The notes under the pieces were generated by a model. It searched no databases. It was not told the origin of the DNA and saw nothing but the letters and a program-made list of their open reading frames with translations. Positions 1 to 11,791 of a DNA stretch of 64,000 bases are shown here, piece by piece. Each line of letters begins with the position of its first letter. Position 1 is the stretch's first letter. The DNA lies in contig NZ_JAAEAH010000011.1 of the NCBI RefSeq assembly GCF_010998615.1, positions 62,001 through 126,000 of the forward strand. Reading direction: 5' to 3'. The stretch comes from Myxococcus sp. CA023. Its GTDB lineage: Bacteria; Myxococcota; Myxococcia; Myxococcales; Myxococcaceae. The position numbers and the translations under genes are program-made.

Positions 1-599
1 GCGGTGCAGGAGCGCGCGGGGCTCATCCTCCAGCAGTGCCGGCGCATCGACGCCATCGTCCGGACGCTGGTGGGCTTCAGCCACGAAGGCACGGTGGGCG
101 GACAGGCGCGGCCCTTCACCCGCGTCGCCGTGGCGCCACTGCTGAGCGAAGCCGTGCAGTTGGCGCGGCTGGCGCGCAAGCAGCATGGGGTGAGCTTCGA
201 GCATCGCTGTCCAGAGGGCCTGGAGGTGCAAGGCGACGCGCAGCGGCTGGAGCAGGTGCTCGTCAACCTGCTGACCAACGCGATGGACGCCTCACCCGAG
301 CACGGCTTGGTGGAGCTGGAAGCGGACATCGACGGTGGCGCGGTGCGCCTGCGCGTCATGGACCGGGGGCACGGGATTCCCACCGAGCTGGCGCAGCGCG
401 TGTTCGAGCCCTTCTTCACCACGAAGGGCCCCGGCGAGGGAACGGGCCTGGGCCTGGCACTCGCGGCGGGCATCGTCCGAGAGCACGGCGGAACGATGCA
501 GGTGGACAAGCGGCAGGGGGGAGGGACTAGCGTCGTGGTGAGCCTTCCGGAGCCACGCCGGATGGAAGCCAGCGTGAACCCCGAGCGGGAGGCCCCGGA

Positions 600-603
<4 letters not shown>
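1..603 (+). CDS. Sensor histidine kinase, C-terminal part (5' end outside window)
   Basis: This is the kinase half of a two-component sensor. The visible part holds the second helix of the dimerisation domain (about the first 30 residues) and a complete HATPase_c domain: an N-box (NLLTNAMDAS), a G1 box (DRGHGIP), an F box (FEPFFTTK) and a G2 box (GTGLGLAL). The phospho-accepting histidine and any sensor domain lie upstream of the window, so signal and location are unknown. Its stop overlaps the ATG of the following NtrC-type regulator (ATGA, 600-603), so the two are translationally coupled and very probably a cognate pair. Confidence 0.9.
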
Positions 604-1982
<1,379 letters not shown>

Positions 1983-2117
1983 GGCACGTAGCCCACGCGC
2001 CTGTCCACTGCCCTCCAGTGCTGGAAGCCCGTCCGCCATGGGCGGCGCCCCGGCACGGCGGAACGCCTGCCGCGACCCATCGCTAGGATTCCCGCCAACA
2101 CACCGCAGGGGGTGCTC

Positions 2118-2945
2118 ATGGCAGACAGCGTGCCTGTGATTGGCAGTGGGGCTGGCAATCGCGCGGGGGAAGTCGTTGGCGTCATTCCTCGCGCGGAGTA
2201 CGGGCGGATGGTGGTGCTCACCACGGTCATGCCCATGGCCGTCCTCACCACGACGTGGTTCCTGCCGCCGGGATGGAACCTGCTCGGAACGGCCGGCATG
2301 CTCACCGGCTTCCTGCTGGTGTTGGGCAAGGCCATCGCGGGCGTGCCATTGGCGCTGCTCATCAGTGAGCGAAACCTGATGAGCCTCTCCCGATTCCAGG
2401 CGCTCGTGTGGACCGTGGTGGTGATGGCGGGCTACCTGACGATGACGCTCTCCCGCGTGAAGTCGGGCGCGTCCAACGCCGTGGGGGTCGACATCCCCCA
2501 GGAGCTCTGGATTGCCATGGGCATCTCCACCACGTCCCTGCTGGGCACACCACTGGTGCTGGGAGGCAAGCGTGCGCGCAGCCCGGACGAGAAGCTGGTG
2601 CAGAACACCTCCGTCCAGCTCGCGGAGGCCCCCGCGGACATCGACGCTCACCGCCAGGGCGTGCTCTACGCTAACGCGAACATGACGGACGCGCGCATGG
2701 CGGACATGTTCCAGGGAGACGAGGTGGGCAACACCGCGCACATCGACCTGGCCAAGGTGCAGATGTTCTATTTCACGCTCATCGCCGCGGTGGGCTACTT
2801 CATGGACGTAGCCATGTCGGTGGCGCGCGGGACGACCCACGCGATGCCCGCCCTGTCACAAGGAATGCTCGCCCTGCTGGCCATCAGCCATGGTGGATAC
2901 CTGCTAGGAAAGACAGGCGACCACTCGAACTCCAAGCAGACCTGA
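2118..2945 (+). CDS. Hypothetical multi-pass membrane protein
   Basis: I do not recognise the family. The ATG at 2118 is preferred because a GCAGGGGG purine run sits just upstream; an in-frame GTG lies six bases earlier. The 275-residue product has about five hydrophobic segments: near 30-50, 55-80, 95-115, an amphipathic stretch before 150, and two near 220-240 and 255-270. Between them is a soluble region (about 150-215) rich in charged residues and DAR/NAN motifs. The layout suggests an inner-membrane protein with a cytoplasmic or periplasmic middle domain. It lies between the two-component genes and the acetate operon, but the 150-base gap with its own promoter after it suggests it is not part of that operon. 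Confidence 0.75.
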   Translation: MADSVPVIGSGAGNRAGEVVGVIPRAEYGRMVVLTTVMPMAVLTTTWFLPPGWNLLGTAGMLTGFLLVLGKAIAGVPLALLISERNLMSLSRFQALVWTVVVMAGYLTMTLSRVKSGASNAVGVDIPQELWIAMGISTTSLLGTPLVLGGKRARSPDEKLVQNTSVQLAEAPADIDAHRQGVLYANANMTDARMADMFQGDEVGNTAHIDLAKVQMFYFTLIAAVGYFMDVAMSVARGTTHAMPALSQGMLALLAISHGGYLLGKTGDHSNSKQT

Positions 2946-2955
2946 CGCCGCGCGC

Positions 2956-3019
2956 GAAGCGTTACGACGCAGCGCATGAAGCGTTACCGCGGTAACGCGA
3001 ACGTCACCTTCGGTAACGT
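2956..3019 (+). promoter_or_regulatory. Cluster of GTTACC/GGTAAC repeats, probable enhancer-binding site
   Basis: The sequence shows a perfect 18-bp palindrome GCGTTACCGCGGTAACGC at 2981-2998. A second, imperfect inverted repeat (ACGTCACC, three bases, GGTAACGT) is at 3001-3019. A direct repeat GAAGCGTTAC occurs at 2956-2965 and 2978-2987, 22 bp apart, about two helical turns. The cluster ends about 65 bp upstream of the -12 element of the sigma-54 promoter at 3071-3087, a usual distance for an NtrC-type upstream activating sequence. Binding by the regulator encoded at 600-1982 is inference. Confidence 0.6.
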
Positions 3020-3070
3020 CCTGACGCGCCGAGCCAACCTGCAACGTCTTGAATCTCCGAGCGCGGCGCG

Positions 3071-3087
3071 TTGGCAGACACGTTGCT
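3071..3087 (+). promoter_or_regulatory. Sigma-54 (-24/-12) promoter upstream of the porin-acs-actP genes
   Basis: The sequence TTGGCAGACACGTTGCT matches the sigma-54 consensus (YTGGCAC...TTGCW), with the invariant GG and GC separated by exactly 10 bases. The GC of the -12 element is at 3085-3086, so transcription should begin near 3097-3099. That lies very close to the preferred ATG of the porin (3100), implying a nearly leaderless message or use of the later ATG at 3121. Confidence 0.65.
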
Positions 3088-3099
3088 CTGTGCTGGGAC

Positions 3100-4206
3100 A
3101 TGCGCACTGCCCCCGCACGCATGCTGTCGTTCATGGCCGCGCTCGCGGTCCTGCTGTCAGCCACTCCGTCGAGCGCATTCAAGATTCCCCTCAGCGAGGA
3201 GTCCTATCTCAACGTCGCCATCCTCCTGCAGCCGCAGCTCCAGATTGTCGACGAAGGCGCGCCGTCCGGCGGCCCCAGCTCCGACATGTTCCTGCGGCGC
3301 ACGCGCCTGCTCGTCTTCGGCCACATCACCCAAAAACTGTCGTTCTTCGCCGAGACGGACCAGCCCAACTTCGGCAAGAACGGCGACTGGAACGTCGCCT
3401 TCTTCATCCAGGACGCGTTCATCTCCTACGAGGTGGCGGAGAAAGTCTGGATTGACGTGGGCATGCTGCTGCCGCCGCTGACGCGCCATGTCCTCCAGGG
3501 CGCCGTCGCGTTGCAGGCAGTGGACTACCACTCCAGCCTGGTCCGCTGGGCACCTGGCGTGGGCAAGGTGTGGCGGGACATCGGCGTGCAGGTCCGCGGC
3601 TTCGCCGGCCCCTTGGGATTCCGGGCCGCCATCTTCAATGGCGTCAACGGCAAGACGACCCCGGATGGCACCATGCTCAACCCGGACGATTTGCCTCGCG
3701 TCACGGCGATGGCGCGCTGGAACTTCTTCACGCGCGAGGAGGACCTCTTCTTCCAAGGCATCTACTTCGCCTCCGAGCCGCGCTTGTCGGTGGGAATCGG
3801 CGCCGACTACCAGCCCAAGGCGGTGGCCACGGAATCCGGTCTCCATGACGCGTTGGGCACGGCCGCGGACGTGTTCCTCGACGTGCCCCTGGCGAACGAC
3901 CAGGAGTTCGTCTTCAACGCCACCCTCTTCCACTACCGCCAGGGCCTGGACAACCCGCAGAGCGGCACGGGGTTCTACGCGGAGACGGGCTGGCGCTTCG
4001 GCAAGTTCCAGCCGCTCATCTCCGGCGAGTACTTCAAGGCGCGCGTGGCCGGCCAGGACCTGCTCGCGCTCAAGCCTGGCTTCAACATCTGGTTCCAGAA
4101 GCACACGCTCAACCTCCGGACAGAGGTCGCCGTCGCGTGGACCGGCGACATCTCCCAGGCACGGGCCGCCGTGACGGGCACGAGCCAGCTGCAGCTCTTC
4201 TACTAA
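3100..4206 (+). CDS. Outer-membrane porin-like beta-barrel protein
   Basis: This 368-residue protein is probably an outer-membrane channel of the phosphate-selective/OprO type. Residues 1-26 form a signal peptide with arginines in the n-region, a hydrophobic core ([12 protein letters not shown]) and an SSA cleavage site. The mature part has no long hydrophobic helix and alternates polar and aromatic residues as a barrel does (for example [11 protein letters not shown] and [11 protein letters not shown]), ending in LQLFY with a terminal aromatic typical of barrels. ATG 3100 is chosen for the signal peptide n-region; ATG 3121 is possible and would fit the promoter better. It is followed after 28 bases by acetyl-CoA synthetase, so it may admit acetate or other short-chain acids; that role is inferred from context. 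Confidence 0.8.
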   Translation: MRTAPARMLSFMAALAVLLSATPSSAFKIPLSEESYLNVAILLQPQLQIVDEGAPSGGPSSDMFLRRTRLLVFGHITQKLSFFAETDQPNFGKNGDWNVAFFIQDAFISYEVAEKVWIDVGMLLPPLTRHVLQGAVALQAVDYHSSLVRWAPGVGKVWRDIGVQVRGFAGPLGFRAAIFNGVNGKTTPDGTMLNPDDLPRVTAMARWNFFTREEDLFFQGIYFASEPRLSVGIGADYQPKAVATESGLHDALGTAADVFLDVPLANDQEFVFNATLFHYRQGLDNPQSGTGFYAETGWRFGKFQPLISGEYFKARVAGQDLLALKPGFNIWFQKHTLNLRTEVAVAWTGDISQARAAVTGTSQLQLFY

Positions 4207-4234
4207 CCCTCCTCCACTCCCAAGGATGCCAACG

Positions 4235-6199
4235 ATGGCCCAGACGCAGGACGCGCTCATTCCCACGAAGGACGCCTTCAGCCGCAAAGCCCACGTGAAG
4301 AGCCTGGAGGACTACCAGCGCCTCTACCAGCGCAGCATCCAGCAGCCCGAGGCCTTCTGGAGTGAGATGGCCGAACAGCTCACCTGGTTCCACAAGCCAG
4401 ACGCCATCATGGACCTGGACACCGAACAGGTGGACTTCTCCTGGTTCGGCGGCGGCAAGCTCAACGCGGCCTACAACTGCATCGACCGGCACGCCACGGA
4501 GCGCCCAGGCAAGGTCGCCATCATCTGGGCGAAGAACGAGCCGGGCGAGTACGAATCCATCACCTACCGCGACCTCCAGCACCACGTGGGCCGCGTGGCC
4601 AACGTGCTGAAGGCGCACGGCGTGCGCAAGGGCGACCGCGTCTGCATCTACCTGCCCATGGTGCCGGAATTGGCCTACACCATGCTCGCGTGCGCGCGCA
4701 TCGGCGCCGTGCACTCCGTGGTGTTCGCCGGCTTCTCATCGGAGGCCCTGCGCGAGCGGATTCTCGACTCCGGCGCCAAGGTGCTCATCACCGCCAACGA
4801 AGGGCCGCGCGGTCCCAAGTTCGTGCCCACCAAGGCCATCGCGGACGAGGCCGTGGAGGGCCTGTCCCTGGTGGAGTCCATCCTCGTGGTGCGCCGCACG
4901 GGCAAGGACGTGCCCATGCTCGCCGGCCGCGACTACTGGCTGGACGCGGAGATGGCGAAGCACCGCGGCGTCTGTCCCGCGGAATGGATGGACTCCGAGG
5001 ATCCGCTCTTCATCCTCTACACCTCCGGCTCCACGGGGAAGCCCAAGGGCGTGCTGCACACCACCGGCGGCTATCTCGTCTACGCGGCCACCACGTTCCG
5101 CTACGTCTTCGACATCCAGCCGGAGGACGTCTACTTCTGCGCGGCGGACCTGGGCTGGGTCACCGGACACAGCTACATCCTCTACGGGCCGCTGATGAAC
5201 GGCACCACCACGGTGATGTTCGAGTCCACGCCCACCTTCCCGGACGCGGGGCGGCTGTGGCGCGTGGTGGACGACCTCAAGGCCACCATCCTCTACACCG
5301 CGCCCACCGCGCTGCGCTCGCTCATCAAGGAGGGTGACGCGTGGGTGAAGAAGTCCTCGCGCCAGTCGCTGCGCCTCCTGGGCAGCGTGGGCGAGCCCAT
5401 CAACCCGGAGGTGTGGCGCTGGTACCACGACGTCGTGGGCGAAGGCCGCTGCCCGGTGGTGGACACGTGGTGGCAGACGGAGACGGGCGGCATCCTGATT
5501 GCCCCGCTGCCGGGGGCCACGCCCACCAAGCCGGGCTCCGCCACCCTGCCCTTCTTCGGCGTGGAGCCGGTGCTGGTGGACGACGAGGGCCGCGTCATCG
5601 AAGGCAACGGCGTCAGCGGCAACCTATGTCTGGCGCGCTCGTGGCCGAGACAGGCCCGCACGCTGTACGGCCACCACCAGCGCTTCAAGGAGACGTACTA
5701 CGCGCGCTTCCCCAACCTGTACTTCACCGGTGACGGGTGCCGCCGCGACGAGGACGGGTACTACTGGATTACCGGCCGCGTGGATGACGTGCTCAACGTC
5801 TCCGGGCACCGCCTGGGCACCGCCGAGGTGGAGAGCGCGCTGGTGGCCCATGAGGCGGTCGCCGAGGCCGCCGTGGTGGGCTTCCCGCACGACCTCAAGG
5901 GCACGGGCGTGTGCGCGTTCGTCACGGTGAAGCCGGACTGGCAGGAGTCCGGCTCCGAGCAGATGGTGGGCGCGCTCAAGGAGCAGGTCCGGCATGTCAT
6001 TGGCCCCATCGCCACGCCGGACCGGGTGGTGCTGGTCAACGGCCTGCCGAAGACGCGCTCCGGGAAGATTCTGCGCCGCATGCTCCGCAAGATTGCCTCG
6101 GGCGAGGTGGAGAACCTGGGTGACGCCAGCACCCTGGCGGACCCGTCGGTGCTCGACGAACTCCTCGCGAAGGCCACACCCCCACAGGCGAAGCGCTGA
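4235..6199 (+). CDS. acs: Acetyl-CoA synthetase (AMP-forming)
   Basis: The enzyme activates acetate to acetyl-CoA through acetyl-AMP in the cytoplasm. At 654 residues it has the usual family length. It shows the P-loop motif [11 protein letters not shown] (from Y262), the adenylate motif [10 protein letters not shown] (410-419), the [17 protein letters not shown] hinge region, and [11 protein letters not shown] near the C-terminus with K611, equivalent to the catalytic lysine controlled by acetylation in enteric Acs. The tryptophan pair in DTWW is the feature that restricts such enzymes to acetate. ATG 4235 is preferred over 4226 because AAGGA at 4222-4226 is then 8 bases away. DUF485 and actP genes follow closely as in enteric acs-yjcH-actP. 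Confidence 0.96.
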   Translation: MAQTQDALIPTKDAFSRKAHVKSLEDYQRLYQRSIQQPEAFWSEMAEQLTWFHKPDAIMDLDTEQVDFSWFGGGKLNAAYNCIDRHATERPGKVAIIWAKNEPGEYESITYRDLQHHVGRVANVLKAHGVRKGDRVCIYLPMVPELAYTMLACARIGAVHSVVFAGFSSEALRERILDSGAKVLITANEGPRGPKFVPTKAIADEAVEGLSLVESILVVRRTGKDVPMLAGRDYWLDAEMAKHRGVCPAEWMDSEDPLFILYTSGSTGKPKGVLHTTGGYLVYAATTFRYVFDIQPEDVYFCAADLGWVTGHSYILYGPLMNGTTTVMFESTPTFPDAGRLWRVVDDLKATILYTAPTALRSLIKEGDAWVKKSSRQSLRLLGSVGEPINPEVWRWYHDVVGEGRCPVVDTWWQTETGGILIAPLPGATPTKPGSATLPFFGVEPVLVDDEGRVIEGNGVSGNLCLARSWPRQARTLYGHHQRFKETYYARFPNLYFTGDGCRRDEDGYYWITGRVDDVLNVSGHRLGTAEVESALVAHEAVAEAAVVGFPHDLKGTGVCAFVTVKPDWQESGSEQMVGALKEQVRHVIGPIATPDRVVLVNGLPKTRSGKILRRMLRKIASGEVENLGDASTLADPSVLDELLAKATPPQAKR

Positions 6200-6215
6200 C
6201 CGGAGGAGACATCCC

Positions 6216-6500
6216 ATGTCCACGAATCCGAATGAGGAAGCGCTGGAAGCACTCGCGGCGGCGCGCTGGCGCGTGGCCGGCGTGCTCACCGTGACGACGC
6301 TGGTGGCGTACCTGGGCTTCATCCTGCTGGTGGCGTTCAACAAGCCGCTCATGGGGCAGCAACTCGTCCCCGGCCTGTCCATTGGCATCCTGCTGGGCGC
6401 GCTGGTCATCGTCACGGCCTGGGCGCTGACGGGCATCTACATGCTGTGGGCGAACGGGAAGTACGACCGCGCCCTGCACCAACTCCGCGGTGGGAAGTGA
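6216..6500 (+). CDS. DUF485 family small inner-membrane protein (YjcH-like)
   Basis: This 94-residue protein has a short charged N-terminus, then two hydrophobic segments (about 22-42 and 52-78) separated by a short polar turn with FNKPLMGQQ, and a basic C-terminal tail. This is the DUF485 layout. In enteric bacteria the homologue YjcH sits between acs and actP, exactly as here, and is thought to work with the symporter, although its biochemical role is not settled. A CGGAGGAG ribosome-binding site precedes ATG 6216, and actP starts seven bases after its stop. Confidence 0.88.
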   Translation: MSTNPNEEALEALAAARWRVAGVLTVTTLVAYLGFILLVAFNKPLMGQQLVPGLSIGILLGALVIVTAWALTGIYMLWANGKYDRALHQLRGGK

Positions 6501-6507
6501 GGCAGGC

Positions 6508-8142
6508 ATGAACCCCGCAGAAACGACGACGCAGCTCGGCCAGCCGAACGCGACGGCCATCCTGTTCTTCCTCATCTTCGTCGGCATCACCCTGGCGATT
6601 ACGTACTGGGCGGCGCGCAAGACGAAGACGACCTCGGAGTTCTTCGCCGCGGGCGGCGGCGTGAGCGCGGCGCAGAATGGCTTCGCGCTCGCGGGCGACT
6701 ACATGAGCGCCGCCAGCTTCCTGGGCATCGCGGGCCTGGTGGCCACGTCCGGCTTCGACGGGCTCATCTACTCCGTGGGCTGGCTGGTGGGTTGGCCGGT
6801 CGTGACGTTCCTCATCGCCGAGCCCCTGCGCAACCTGGGCAAGTACACCTTCGCGGACGTGGTGGCCTACCGGCTGAAGCAGACGCCGGTGCGACTGTCG
6901 GCCGCGGTGGGCACGCTCACCGTGGTCAGCTTCTACCTGATTGCGCAGATGGTGGGCGCCGGCAACCTCATCCACCTGCTGTTCGGCCTGTCCTACGAGA
7001 TGGCGGTCATCATCGTGGGCGCGGTGATGATTCTCTACGTGCTCTTCGGCGGAATGATTGCCACCACGTGGGTGCAGATCGTCAAGGCGGTGCTACTGCT
7101 GGCGGGCGCCACGGGGCTCGCGGGCATGGTGCTGTCCAAGTTCGGCTTCAGCCCGCTGCGCCTCTTCAACGAGGCCGCCACCCAGTACGGCGCGGAGGTG
7201 CTGGCCCCCGGGAAGTTGGTGAACAACCCGCTGGAGGCCATCTCCCTGGGCGTGGCGCTGATGTTCGGCACCGCGGGCCTGCCGCACATCCTGATGCGCT
7301 TCTACACGGTGCCGGACGCGAAGGCGGCGCGCAGCAGCGTCTTCTACGCCACGGGGCTCATCGGCTACTTCTACCTGGTGACGTTCATCCTGGGCTTCGG
7401 CGCGTCCGTGCTGGTGGGCCGTCAGGCGATTACCAGCGTGGACAAGGGCGGCAACATGGCGGCGCCCATGCTCGCCGAAGTCGTGGGTGGCACGGGCTTC
7501 CTGGGATTCATCTCCGCCGTCGCCTTCGCCACGATTCTGGCGGTGGTGGCCGGCCTGACGCTGTCCGGCGCGGCGGCGCTGTCCCACGACCTATGGTCCA
7601 GCGTGGTGCGCAAGGGCCAGGCCCCCGAGGCGGAGCAGCTCAAGGTGGCCCGGCTGGCCAGCCTCTTCCTGGGCGTCCTGGCCATCATCCTGGGCGTGGC
7701 CTTCAAGGGGCAGAACGTGGCCTTCATGGTGGGTCTGGCCTTCGCCATCGCGGCGAGCGCCAACTTCCCGGCGCTGCTCTTGTCCATGGCCTGGAAGAAG
7801 TTCACCACGAATGGCGCGGTGGCCAGCATGCTGACGGGCGCCATCAGCTCGGTGCTCTTCATCCTCCTGTCCCCCACGGTGCAGGTGGACCTCCTGGGCA
7901 ACACGTCCGCGCTGTTCCCCCTGCGCAACCCAGGCGTCATCACCATTCCCCTGGCCTTCATCGTGGGCGCGGCGGTGTCGCTGCTCTTCCCCGAGCACGA
8001 TTCCGCCGCCCGCTTCGCCGAAGTGAAGCACCGGATGCACGTGGGGGCGCCCCAGCCAGCCCCCGCGGTGGCCGCCGTGGCAGCGAAGCCTGCGGATGGG
8101 CCGTCCCGCCCCGCCGCCACGGGCAGCGAGGCCAAGGCCTGA
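6508..8142 (+). CDS. actP: Cation/acetate symporter, sodium:solute symporter family
   Basis: This 544-residue integral membrane protein belongs to the sodium:solute symporter family, with about 13 predicted hydrophobic helices and the conserved early segment [20 protein letters not shown]. The stretch [14 protein letters not shown] matches the ion-site helix of ActP. It imports acetate and related short-chain acids with Na+ or H+. The C-terminal tail (from about residue 500) is Ala/Pro-rich and probably cytoplasmic. ATG 6508 follows a GAGGCAGG site; the GTG at 6490 lies inside the previous gene and is less likely. Gene order porin, acs, DUF485, actP indicates a single acetate uptake-and-activation operon. 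Confidence 0.94.
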   Translation: MNPAETTTQLGQPNATAILFFLIFVGITLAITYWAARKTKTTSEFFAAGGGVSAAQNGFALAGDYMSAASFLGIAGLVATSGFDGLIYSVGWLVGWPVVTFLIAEPLRNLGKYTFADVVAYRLKQTPVRLSAAVGTLTVVSFYLIAQMVGAGNLIHLLFGLSYEMAVIIVGAVMILYVLFGGMIATTWVQIVKAVLLLAGATGLAGMVLSKFGFSPLRLFNEAATQYGAEVLAPGKLVNNPLEAISLGVALMFGTAGLPHILMRFYTVPDAKAARSSVFYATGLIGYFYLVTFILGFGASVLVGRQAITSVDKGGNMAAPMLAEVVGGTGFLGFISAVAFATILAVVAGLTLSGAAALSHDLWSSVVRKGQAPEAEQLKVARLASLFLGVLAIILGVAFKGQNVAFMVGLAFAIAASANFPALLLSMAWKKFTTNGAVASMLTGAISSVLFILLSPTVQVDLLGNTSALFPLRNPGVITIPLAFIVGAAVSLLFPEHDSAARFAEVKHRMHVGAPQPAPAVAAVAAKPADGPSRPAATGSEAKA

Positions 8143-8185
8143 GGACGGGCATTCCCCTGGGGCACGGGTCGCCTACACTGGGCCC

Positions 8186-9013
<828 letters not shown>

Positions 9014-9161
9014 GCCGCGGGCGCTCGCATGGCCCCCGTACCGGCGGCCGGGCACTTCCTGGACGGGACGGAGGCGGAACGGACGTCCGCTTCCAGCCAA
9101 TGCCCCTCACAGGGTGAAGTTTATCGACGGAGCCCTGGCTCTCGATGCCCTGGAGGCAACC

Positions 9162-9875
9162 ATGCTCTTCCGCCAGCTCTTCGACACGACGTCGTCGACG
9201 TACACCTATCTGATTGGGGACGAGGAACGAGGAACGGCACTCCTCATCGACCCCGTCGCGGAGAAGCTCGACCGGGACCTCACGCTGCTGCGGGAGCTTG
9301 GCCTCTCCCTCACCCATGTGCTCGACACGCATGTGCACGCGGACCATGTCACTGCGTCCGGCCTGCTCCGGGCTCGCACGAGCGCCAAGGTGGTGGGCGG
9401 CACCGCCGGGGCACCGTGCGCTGACATCCACGTGAAGCATGGCGACACGCTGCGCGCCGGGACCTTCACGCTCCAGGTGCTCGCGACGCCGGGCCACACG
9501 GATGACAGCGTGAGCTACCTGTTGGGAGACCGTGTCTTCACCGGGGATGCCCTGCTCATCCGTGGCAATGGCAGGACAGACTTCCAGAATGGGAACGCCG
9601 GCACCTTGTATGACTCCATCACCCGGGTGCTGTTCGCGCTTCCCGATGAGACGCTCGTGTACCCGGCCCATGACTACAAAGGGCTGACGGTGACGACCAT
9701 CGGCGAGGAGAAGCGACACAACCCGCGCGTGGCCGGCCGGAGCCGCGACGACTTCATCCAGCTCATGAACAACCTGGGCCTGCCGAAGCCCAAGCTCATC
9801 GACGTGGCGGTTCCCGCCAACCGCGCTTGTGGACTGACGGCACCGGTCAGCGCGCAAGACGGCCTCACACATTGA
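9162..9875 (+). CDS. Metallo-beta-lactamase fold protein, ETHE1-like persulfide dioxygenase
   Basis: This 237-residue protein has the MBL motif H57-x-H59-x-D61-H62 (THVHADH), a further metal histidine in TPGHTDDS, the GRTDFQNGNA segment and a late histidine in YPAHDY. These match the ETHE1/GloB-like branch whose members oxidise glutathione persulfide to sulfite using a single Fe(II). GGAGG at 9152-9156 is five bases before ATG 9162 and fixes the start; a longer upstream reading frame overlaps the potassium channel gene and is not credible. It appears monocistronic. A glyoxalase II role is the main alternative. Confidence 0.88.
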   Translation: MLFRQLFDTTSSTYTYLIGDEERGTALLIDPVAEKLDRDLTLLRELGLSLTHVLDTHVHADHVTASGLLRARTSAKVVGGTAGAPCADIHVKHGDTLRAGTFTLQVLATPGHTDDSVSYLLGDRVFTGDALLIRGNGRTDFQNGNAGTLYDSITRVLFALPDETLVYPAHDYKGLTVTTIGEEKRHNPRVAGRSRDDFIQLMNNLGLPKPKLIDVAVPANRACGLTAPVSAQDGLTH

Positions 9876-10222
9876 GGTACAGGGGGGGGGGCGGCACCGG
9901 CTCAAGGCTTGCTGTTCGGAAATGTCGGGACATTCGTGGCGGGAAAACCCCCGACATTTCCGAACAGCAAGCTGCCCATCCGCCCCGGAGCCCACGCAAA
10001 CACGCCACGACATCGACTCGCGAGCCTCCGGGAATCTTGGCGCACCCGCCACGTTCCTGGGCCAACCTGTAACAACACGGCAACGAGCCCCACCCAGACA
10101 TCACATACTCCTGCGACTCCAGGGCAGGTCTGTTGATGCCAAGCGCACAACTCGATGAAACACCCGCCAGAAAGCAGGCCCCCGGCGTTCACTCCGCACC
10201 ACGCTGGGTAGGATGCGGTTCC
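9876..10222. other. Intergenic region of 347 bases with a hairpin repeat and a G10 run
   Basis: No gene is supported here. The stretch holds a run of ten G residues (9882-9891), the hairpin repeat at 9907-9972, and then about 250 bases upstream of the methyltransferase gene in which I see no clear promoter. Short reading frames through it are artefacts of the hairpin, and a related peptide-like frame appears at the second hairpin copy near 56.5 kb. Confidence 0.7.
9907..9972. repeat. Dispersed hairpin repeat, copy 1
   Basis: Two 23-base arms (9907-9929 and 9950-9972) are perfect reverse complements, reading GCTTGCTGTTCGGAAATGTC then GGG on the left, around a 20-base loop. A second copy occurs at 56514-56576, with the same arm sequence and conserved loop edges (ACATT at the start, AAAACC at the end). 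The left inner part also contains AATGTC-GG-GACATT, so an alternative small hairpin can form. Confidence 0.85.
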
Positions 10223-11791
10223 ATGCCTCGCACCGCGCATAGGTCGCTGGAAGTGGATGAGGAGAAGCTCGTCCTTCAATTCCCCAGCCTGGACCGTAAG
10301 GCCGTGGGTGCTTTCTTCACGCCGGCACCGCTGGCGGAACGCACCCTCGCGCTCGCGCTCCAGCACGTGGGCGGAGGCCCCCTCACGGTCGTCGACCCCT
10401 CGTGCGGCGCGGGCGCCTTCCTCACCGCCGCTTCGCGGCTGCGGCCCGGCGTCCGGCTCTGTGGCCTCGAGTTGGACCCCGAGGTCGCCCGCCTCTGCCA
10501 GGCCCGCGTGCCCGAGGCCACCGTGCGCGCGGGAGACGCGCTGCGAGACGGACTGGAGCCCCTGCTCGCCACCACTCCGCCGGACCACCAGGAGCTGTGG
10601 GTGGGCAACCCGCCCTACAACGGCACCTCCTCCGTGCTGAAGGACCCGGGCACCTATGCGCGGCTGCGCGCCCTGCTCCCACTGGCACTGATGCCTGGCA
10701 CCAGCCTGCGAGACGACTTCGCCTTCTTCCTCCTGGTGGCCGCGCACCGGCTGGCCACCCGTCCCGGCGCGCTCGCCTTCATCATCCCCGCGAGCTTCCT
10801 CGACGCCTTCATGTACGCGCCGCTGCGCCAGTCGCTGCTGGAGACACTCTCCCTGCGCGAGGTGGTGGACCTGGGCCCCGGCGCCTTCGCGGGCACCCAG
10901 GTGCGGACCTGCATCACCGTGTGGAGCTCCCTCCCTGGCCCTCACCCCGCCCCGCGCTTCGAGCGGCGCGGCATCGGACAACACTTCACCCCCGAGCCTC
11001 CCGAGTGGCGGCTCGCACCCACCGCGCCCGAGGCCTCCGCCCTGGATGCCCGCTGGCGACAGAGCGGGGAGCCCCTGACGCGGCTGGTCCCCGTCAGCCT
11101 CCCCGGCGTGAAGACACGCTTCGACGAGCTGCTGGTGGACGCGGACCCGGAGCGGCTCCTCACCCGCGTGAAGGACTTCGCGGCCACGCCCGAAGAAGCC
11201 CTGCCCGAGTTCGCGAAGGTCCACGGCCTGCCCGAAGAGTTGCTGCCCAAGCTGCGCGCATTGAAGGCCGGGCCACCGCTGGAGGTGGACGCCAGCTACG
11301 TGCGGCCCTTCTATCGCTACGGCGGCGCGCGCCACCGCGGCAGCGTGCCGCCCGAGGCCCGCGCCTACTGCTACCTGGACCGGCGGCTCGTCCCCCGCGG
11401 TGACCACCGGCTGCGCGGCCCCTATGACCCGCACCTGGGCGCGGTGAAGCTGCTCTTCAACGTGCGCGAACTCCCCCTGTCGGCCGCGCTGCTGGAGGAC
11501 GAAGGCTGCGTGCATGACCACCGCCACGCGCGCTTCGCCCCGCTCTATGTGCCGCAGCGCCTGCGCGACGAGGGCCTGGGCCTCACCCGGTCCGTGAAGA
11601 CACGGGACGAACTGGGTCCGCTGGTGCCCAACCTCTCTCCCCAGGGCCTGGCGTGGGCCGAACGCCTGGGCGGCCCCCTGCCCGCCTTCCAGGCCCTGGT
11701 CCGCTTCCTCAACGGGCCGGAAGTCCAAGGCATCTGGGCGCCCGCCTTCGGCGCCTCTCGCGTGGTGCCCGTGCCCCTCACGGAGGAATGA
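10223..11791 (+). CDS. N6-adenine-specific DNA methyltransferase, apparently orphan
   Basis: This 522-residue protein has the class I SAM fold with motif I VDPSCGAGAF (from V57) and the catalytic motif IV NPPY (129-132), the hallmark of N6-adenine or exocyclic-amine methyltransferases of the gamma type. The segment FFTPAPLAERTL just before motif I resembles the TaqI/Type IIG group. The C-terminal half (about 300-520) probably recognises the target but has no motif I know. ATG 10223 is preferred; upstream in-frame starts at 10133/10136 would add 30 residues with no coding character. There is no endonuclease or specificity subunit nearby, so it looks like a solitary methylase. An rRNA or protein substrate cannot be excluded. 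Confidence 0.8.
   Translation: MPRTAHRSLEVDEEKLVLQFPSLDRKAVGAFFTPAPLAERTLALALQHVGGGPLTVVDPSCGAGAFLTAASRLRPGVRLCGLELDPEVARLCQARVPEATVRAGDALRDGLEPLLATTPPDHQELWVGNPPYNGTSSVLKDPGTYARLRALLPLALMPGTSLRDDFAFFLLVAAHRLATRPGALAFIIPASFLDAFMYAPLRQSLLETLSLREVVDLGPGAFAGTQVRTCITVWSSLPGPHPAPRFERRGIGQHFTPEPPEWRLAPTAPEASALDARWRQSGEPLTRLVPVSLPGVKTRFDELLVDADPERLLTRVKDFAATPEEALPEFAKVHGLPEELLPKLRALKAGPPLEVDASYVRPFYRYGGARHRGSVPPEARAYCYLDRRLVPRGDHRLRGPYDPHLGAVKLLFNVRELPLSAALLEDEGCVHDHRHARFAPLYVPQRLRDEGLGLTRSVKTRDELGPLVPNLSPQGLAWAERLGGPLPAFQALVRFLNGPEVQGIWAPAFGASRVVPVPLTEE

Noticed and set aside
9882-9891. A run of ten G residues, considered as a phase-variable tract
   Set aside because: It lies between genes with no promoter or reading frame it could switch, so phase variation is unsupported; sequencing error in the run is also possible.
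9902-11728. A long minus-strand frame opposite the methyltransferase
   Set aside because: Plus-strand methyltransferase motifs I and IV are present; the antisense product has no recognisable motif and starts inside the hairpin repeat.
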